Below, in pieces: positions 61,194 through 64,000 of a stretch of DNA of 64,000 bases. This stretch comes from Prolixibacteraceae bacterium (GTDB taxonomy: Bacteria > Bacteroidota > Bacteroidia > Bacteroidales > Prolixibacteraceae), in the NCBI GenBank assembly GCA_003506435.1, contig DOAQ01000024.1, positions 68,590-132,589 on the forward strand, written 5' to 3'. Below the pieces are notes generated by a model. That model worked only from the letters and a program-made list of their open reading frames with translations, made no database searches and was not told the origin of the DNA. Both the position numbers and the translations under genes were made by a program. Numbering within the stretch: position 1 is the stretch's first letter; each line of letters opens with the position of its first letter.

Positions 61194-61391
61194 CTAACAA
61201 TCACATTCAGACCTATCTACATACGTTTTATTGCCATTAGAATTAATGTAATAACATCCGCCTTCAGGTCCTTTATAAAGTGGATGTCCGTTATGATACC
61301 CACAACCATACCCATCTGACTTCTCAGTACAATTTGATGTAGTTAAAGAAAATAGAATAAATAGAATTAAGACATACTTTATTTTTTTCAT
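61194..61391 (-). CDS. Small lipoprotein with PBCV-type basic adaptor motif
   Basis: 65 residues with a lipoprotein-like signal (YVLILFILFSLTTSNC). A body carrying HPLYKGPEGGCYYINSNGN then KTYVDRSECDC follows. The motif is shared with the SH3-domain protein at 56420-56986. Located in the same region as the nuclease gene. Confidence 0.65.
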   Translation of the reverse strand: MKKIKYVLILFILFSLTTSNCTEKSDGYGCGYHNGHPLYKGPEGGCYYINSNGNKTYVDRSECDC

Positions 61392-61426
61392 TTTGTAATT
61401 ATTTGAATATTAAACCTATTTTCAGT

Positions 61427-62452
61427 TTACAACCACCTCTTCACCCCTCCGTGGCCAGAACAAGTTCCTCTACGGCTTTTACTAAAACTATATGTCCCAT
61501 CATTGCATTCAGCCGTTGCACCTGGGGGAGCAGTTTTGTAATGGGTTGGGGATTGAATTCGTTCTCCTTTGGAGTTGGTATATGATTTTACAGCATTATC
61601 TGTATTTTCAAGTTTGTAGGTACTCTCATCTGTTTTCTTGTTTGTCTCTAATACTTTCTTTTCCTCTGTGGAAACATTGTTCTTTGGGGGATTAATGACA
61701 GTGTTTGATTGAGACTTGTTCCATAATTTGTAATTAGACTGGTGTTCAAGTTTGGTTTCAATCTCATCTGGCAGATTGGGGAAGAAATCTATATTGGTTA
61801 GATATTCAACACTATCAACACTGACTACAAAGTTTTCAAATGGTAATGAGCTTTTTTCGTTTGGAAGAACGAAAGCAATCATTTTAGGGGTATCGGTTGG
61901 GTCATATATGACTTTGTAGTAGTAGCCGGGGATTGTGATTTCGTTTTTACCAATCTTGCCTTTGTTGCTTCGGAAAACAGGGCCTGTGGCAATATATAGC
62001 TTCTCTTCTTTTAATGACCAATCACGGACAAGAGCTTCAAGGTTTTTCCAGATACCACGATTGAAATATGGAGCTTGGGGGCTCATATTGGTCATATAGA
62101 AGGTTTCGGACATTGCATTGTCGTTTATCTTCATATCGGCAGCAGGGCAGAGGTGTCCTCTATCATAGCCTGAATTTTTGTAATCATCTGGGGTAGCAGA
62201 GCCAGAAGATACTTTGGGATCATATCTGAAGTCATCGGCTCTTTCTGTTGTACCATTTACAAGCTCCGGGGTTAGTTCATAATATACCCAGATGGCTTGT
62301 TCGTGCATCTCAGAATATGCCAGTTTGTAATATGTGTGGTTGATTATCTCCCCGACTGATTTGGGAGATAAATTGGGTTCTGTTTGGGAGAATGATAATG
62401 TTGAGTAAAGGAAGATTATTGAAAATGTAATAATATGGGATAGATGCTTCAT
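61427..62452 (-). CDS. Secreted DNA/RNA non-specific endonuclease with DUF3761 tail
   Basis: 341 residues. After a signal peptide (IITFSIIFLYSTLSFSQ) comes an endonuclease domain with the DRGH-type catalytic motif SGYDRGHLCPAADMKINDN (active His) and the downstream FYMTNMSPQAPYFNRGIWKNLE (Asn/Mg ligand). The C-terminal tail holds a DUF3761-like motif (SPTHYKTAPPGATAECNDG, SKSRRGTCSGHGGVKRWL). It should degrade extracellular or periplasmic nucleic acid. Confidence 0.88.
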   Translation of the reverse strand: MKHLSHIITFSIIFLYSTLSFSQTEPNLSPKSVGEIINHTYYKLAYSEMHEQAIWVYYELTPELVNGTTERADDFRYDPKVSSGSATPDDYKNSGYDRGHLCPAADMKINDNAMSETFYMTNMSPQAPYFNRGIWKNLEALVRDWSLKEEKLYIATGPVFRSNKGKIGKNEITIPGYYYKVIYDPTDTPKMIAFVLPNEKSSLPFENFVVSVDSVEYLTNIDFFPNLPDEIETKLEHQSNYKLWNKSQSNTVINPPKNNVSTEEKKVLETNKKTDESTYKLENTDNAVKSYTNSKGERIQSPTHYKTAPPGATAECNDGTYSFSKSRRGTCSGHGGVKRWL

Positions 62453-62680
62453 AAGTTAGTCGGAAATGGTTTTTTGTCCCTACAATTTATTACAAAATAC
62501 ACTCAAATCATATAATTTTCAGTTATTTAAATTCATTCTAAACAAAAATGGGTAAATACCCCTTTTGCAAATGATTTAATTTTCCACAAAAAACCATGTC
62601 ATTACGTGAATTCTATGCAATTTATGAATTTTGAATGATATTTTATATATTAGTTTAAAAAAATTTGAATGGTAAAATTT

Positions 62681-62712
62681 TAAAAGGCCAGTCGGGGAAA
62701 GCTGGTCTTTTA
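62681..62712 (-). terminator. Terminator of the integrase tail gene
   Basis: TAAAAGGCCAG / CTGGTCTTTTA stem just past the stop at 62716 on the leftward strand. In the circular form it would end the integrase transcript. Confidence 0.75.
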
Positions 62713-62715
62713 CTT

Positions 62716-63144
62716 TTATGACATTCTCATCATATTTTCAATTCTTTTTTTGATTTCCATATTTATTCTCTTTCCTCTACCAGCTTCAATTCTTGCAAGT
62801 GTACCCGGGTCAATGCCTAGTGTTCTTGCAAAGTCTTCTTGGGTAATACCTCTTTCAATTCGGTAGCGTTTAACTGGGTTTTTGTATATGTCTGGGCTAT
62901 ATCCTAAAAAGGAAATAATTTTAGGGATATATTGGATTTGTGGTTTGCTATGATTTAATTCCCAGTCTTTGATTACTTCAGGTGTTGATACCCCTATTAT
63001 TTCAGCCACTTTGGATTGATAAAGATTCCTTTGTAGTCGTGCTTGTCGTATGTGGTCTCCGTAGGTTTTTAATTCCTTCGGGAATGGTCTATAATCTGGC
63101 TTTTTTGCTTTAATAACGATGTTCACTAATGGGCAACGAAACCA
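62716..63144 (-). CDS. C-terminal double-HTH tail of the integrase, separated by integration
   Basis: 142 residues encoded inside the element. Two XRE-type helix-turn-helix motifs are present: KTYGDHIRQARLQRNLYQSK with EIIGVSTPEVIKDWELNHSK, and RYRIERGITQEDFARTLGID with PGTLARIEAGRGKRINME. The reading frame is exactly continuous with integrase codon 490 when the element is circular (TTS then WFRCPLVNIVIKAKK). In the integrated state the frame extends 38 codons further, to an ATG at 63258 in antisense yifB, so the tail may be made alone only if transcribed from host DNA. Isolated it could act as a regulator. Confidence 0.88.
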   Translation of the reverse strand, partial: WFRCPLVNIVIKAKKPDYRPFPKELKTYGDHIRQARLQRNLYQSKVAEIIGVSTPEVIKDWELNHSKPQIQYIPKIISFLGYSPDIYKNPVKRYRIERGITQEDFARTLGIDPGTLARIEAGRGKRINMEIKKRIENMMRMS

Positions 63145-63156
63145 TGCCCCTGTGGT
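63128..63156. other. attR of the integrated element
   Basis: Element arm AATGGGCAAC (63128-63137) and GAAACCA, then the TG dinucleotide (63145-63146), then host CCCCTGTGGT. Together with attL it rebuilds the attP dyad and the attB site. Confidence 0.9.
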
Positions 63157-63630
63157 TATTATAATCATCCGTCGAAGCCGTGTGTATGTGCGCCCGGCGT
63201 GGTGCAGAAATATTTGAACCGCATTTCCGGCCCGCTGCTCGACCGAATCGACATTCATTTGGAGGTTGTGCCGGTACCTTTTAATAAACTATCGGAAGAG
63301 GACCAGTCGGAACCCAGCAGCGCCATTCGCGAGCGGGTGATCAATGCGCGGCAGGTGCAATCGGCGCGTTTTGCGGAAAGCCCGTCGGTGTACTGCAATG
63401 CGCAGATGTCGTCGAAAATGATACGAGAATACGTGCAACTTGACGAAACCGGGAATACATTGCTGAAAAATGCGATGGAAAAACTGGGTTTGTCGGCCCG
63501 TGCTTACGACCGCATCCTGCGGGTTTCGCGCACCATTGCCGATTTGGAGGGCAGCACCTCGGTGCAGTCGCATCATCTTTCGGAAGCTATCCAGTATCGC
63601 AGTCTGGACCGGGAAAGCTGGGGAACGTAA
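63145..63630 (+). pseudogene. yifB: yifB/comM 3' part, separated by the element
   Basis: The last 161 codons of the Mg-chelatase-like ATPase. It starts CPCGYYNHPSKPCVCAPG and continues VVQKYLNRISGPLLDRIDIHLE, the YifB sensor/lid part, ending ESWGT. No start codon of its own is convincing (a GTG at 63199 is internal). Its frame follows that of 36928-37980 when the element is removed. Confidence 0.95.
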
Positions 63631-63667
63631 TGAAGACAATAAATTTTAAAGCTATTCATACTTTGTC

Positions 63668-63991
63668 ATGAAGAATATTTTTATATCCAAGGAAATTATC
63701 AAACTTTCAATAAATTCAGAATATTTGAATAAAACAAATTTTCCTGATTATTGTCGTGAAAATTCTTCCGGTTTAGATATTGATGTACAAGATATTTCTG
63801 AACTTTCTTTAAAAGAAGAATGTAACAAATATGAAAAAAAGGACGGAAAGTTAGTTCTTTATAAGCTTCGTCTTTATGCTCTTTCAGGTATTAATGAAAA
63901 AAATAAAACTGTAGAAGTTGAGTTTTGGAATGTCGGAGAATATACATTGGAGTTACATTATGAATCTGATTTTATTGATGAAGTTGTTTAA
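63668..63991 (+). CDS. Small hypothetical protein downstream of yifB
   Basis: 107 residues, acidic, with NEKNKTVEVEFWNVGEYTLEL near the end. No family recognised. It is AT-rich compared with yifB, 37 bp after the yifB stop, so probably a small accessory gene. Confidence 0.55.
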   Translation: MKNIFISKEIIKLSINSEYLNKTNFPDYCRENSSGLDIDVQDISELSLKEECNKYEKKDGKLVLYKLRLYALSGINEKNKTVEVEFWNVGEYTLELHYESDFIDEVV

Positions 63992-64000
63992 AGTTGACGT

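Larger units (their letters stand above)
37981..63144. mobile_element. 25,164-bp integrative element inserted in yifB/comM
   Basis: The ends are fixed by three independent facts. Joining 37980 to 63145 restores an uninterrupted 512-codon yifB frame through MNPCPCGYYNHP. The only shared bases are the TG at 37981-37982 and 63145-63146. The joined element ends form a dyad with 10-bp arms AATGGGCAAC and GTTGCCCATT, each seven bases from the central TG, as expected for a large serine integrase attP. The cargo is markedly more AT-rich than the flanks. It carries two serine recombinases, ArdC, RadC, two VirD4/HerA-type ATPases, HigBA and envelope cassettes, but no recognised relaxase or complete T4SS. 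Confidence 0.93.

Noticed and set aside
37977..63152. A 6-bp direct repeat CCCCTG at both junctions, as a transposon target-site duplication (Tn7/AbaR-like insertion in comM).
   Set aside because: Under that reading the restored gene would encode MNPCGYY and lose the conserved CP. The TG parse restores MNPCPCGY, the integrase is a serine recombinase, and no Tn7-type transposition genes are present.

Overview
The window comes from a Bacteroidota chromosome, probably a Marinilabiliales/Prolixibacteraceae-like anaerobe or facultative anaerobe. The evidence is an ECF sigma/FecR pair, an NfnAB-type transhydrogenase, an acpP-fabF-rnc block, many TAnnTTTG promoter boxes typical of the phylum, SusC-free envelope lipoproteins, and dispersed short repeats like those common in this group. 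The order-level placement is inference. No tRNA, rRNA or CRISPR array was recognised.

Host part, 1-37980 and 63145-64000 (moderate GC). The ECF sigma factor and its FecR anti-sigma partner (cut by the window edge) are separated by a 12-unit 21-bp degenerate repeat. Then come two GreA/Rnk-like genes, a MarR-like regulator, an nfnA-nfnB pair with a dihydroorotate-dehydrogenase-like gene, YitT, an M23 peptidase, purN, acpP-fabF-rnc, a CCG-domain Fe-S protein, and a tightly overlapping five-gene amidase/DUF5675/membrane/DUF4230/DUF4230 operon. After these lie an Lrp regulator, an ammonium transporter, a GT2, an NtrC-like regulator lacking its HTH, an AT-rich RloA-RloB (AbiL-like) defence pair, Ppx/GppA, a GIY-YIG gene, and a repeat-rich gap (two MITE-like elements, a 41-bp tandem array). 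The block ends with a GT39, a DMT transporter, DUF2721 and a ZIP transporter.

The main discovery is an AT-rich integrative element of 25,164 bp (37981-63144) inserted in yifB/comM. Removing it and joining at a shared TG dinucleotide restores a 512-codon yifB reading frame through the conserved MNPCPCGY motif. The rebuilt attP is a 36-bp dyad (10-bp arms, 7-bp spacers, central TG). It lies INSIDE the element's own large serine integrase gene. In the circular form the integrase ORF runs in frame across attP into a double-XRE-HTH tail encoded at the other end of the element (632 codons in all). Integration cuts that tail off: the integrated integrase ORF continues into antisense yifB, and the HTH tail is left at attR behind antisense yifB codons.

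The element also carries a four-gene membrane/lipid-like cassette (possible membrane protein, hot-dog, alpha/beta hydrolase, DedA) and a RepO-like/HTH/RuvC-like module. A second serine recombinase is preceded by two interlocked inverted repeats. There are also ArdC antirestriction and RadC-like proteins, two VirD4/HerA-like DNA-pump ATPases (one with a nuclease-like C-terminus) and no recognisable relaxase. Further cargo is an XRE regulator with two perfect 18-bp palindromic operators controlling an outer-membrane/lipoprotein cassette, a bacteriohemerythrin, a HigBA toxin-antitoxin whose promoter sits in a 37-bp palindrome, a pentapeptide-repeat protein, small Cys-rich proteins, and a secreted DNA/RNA endonuclease. 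A decayed second copy of the integrase HTH tail (about 60478-60641) suggests an older related insertion or tail exchange.
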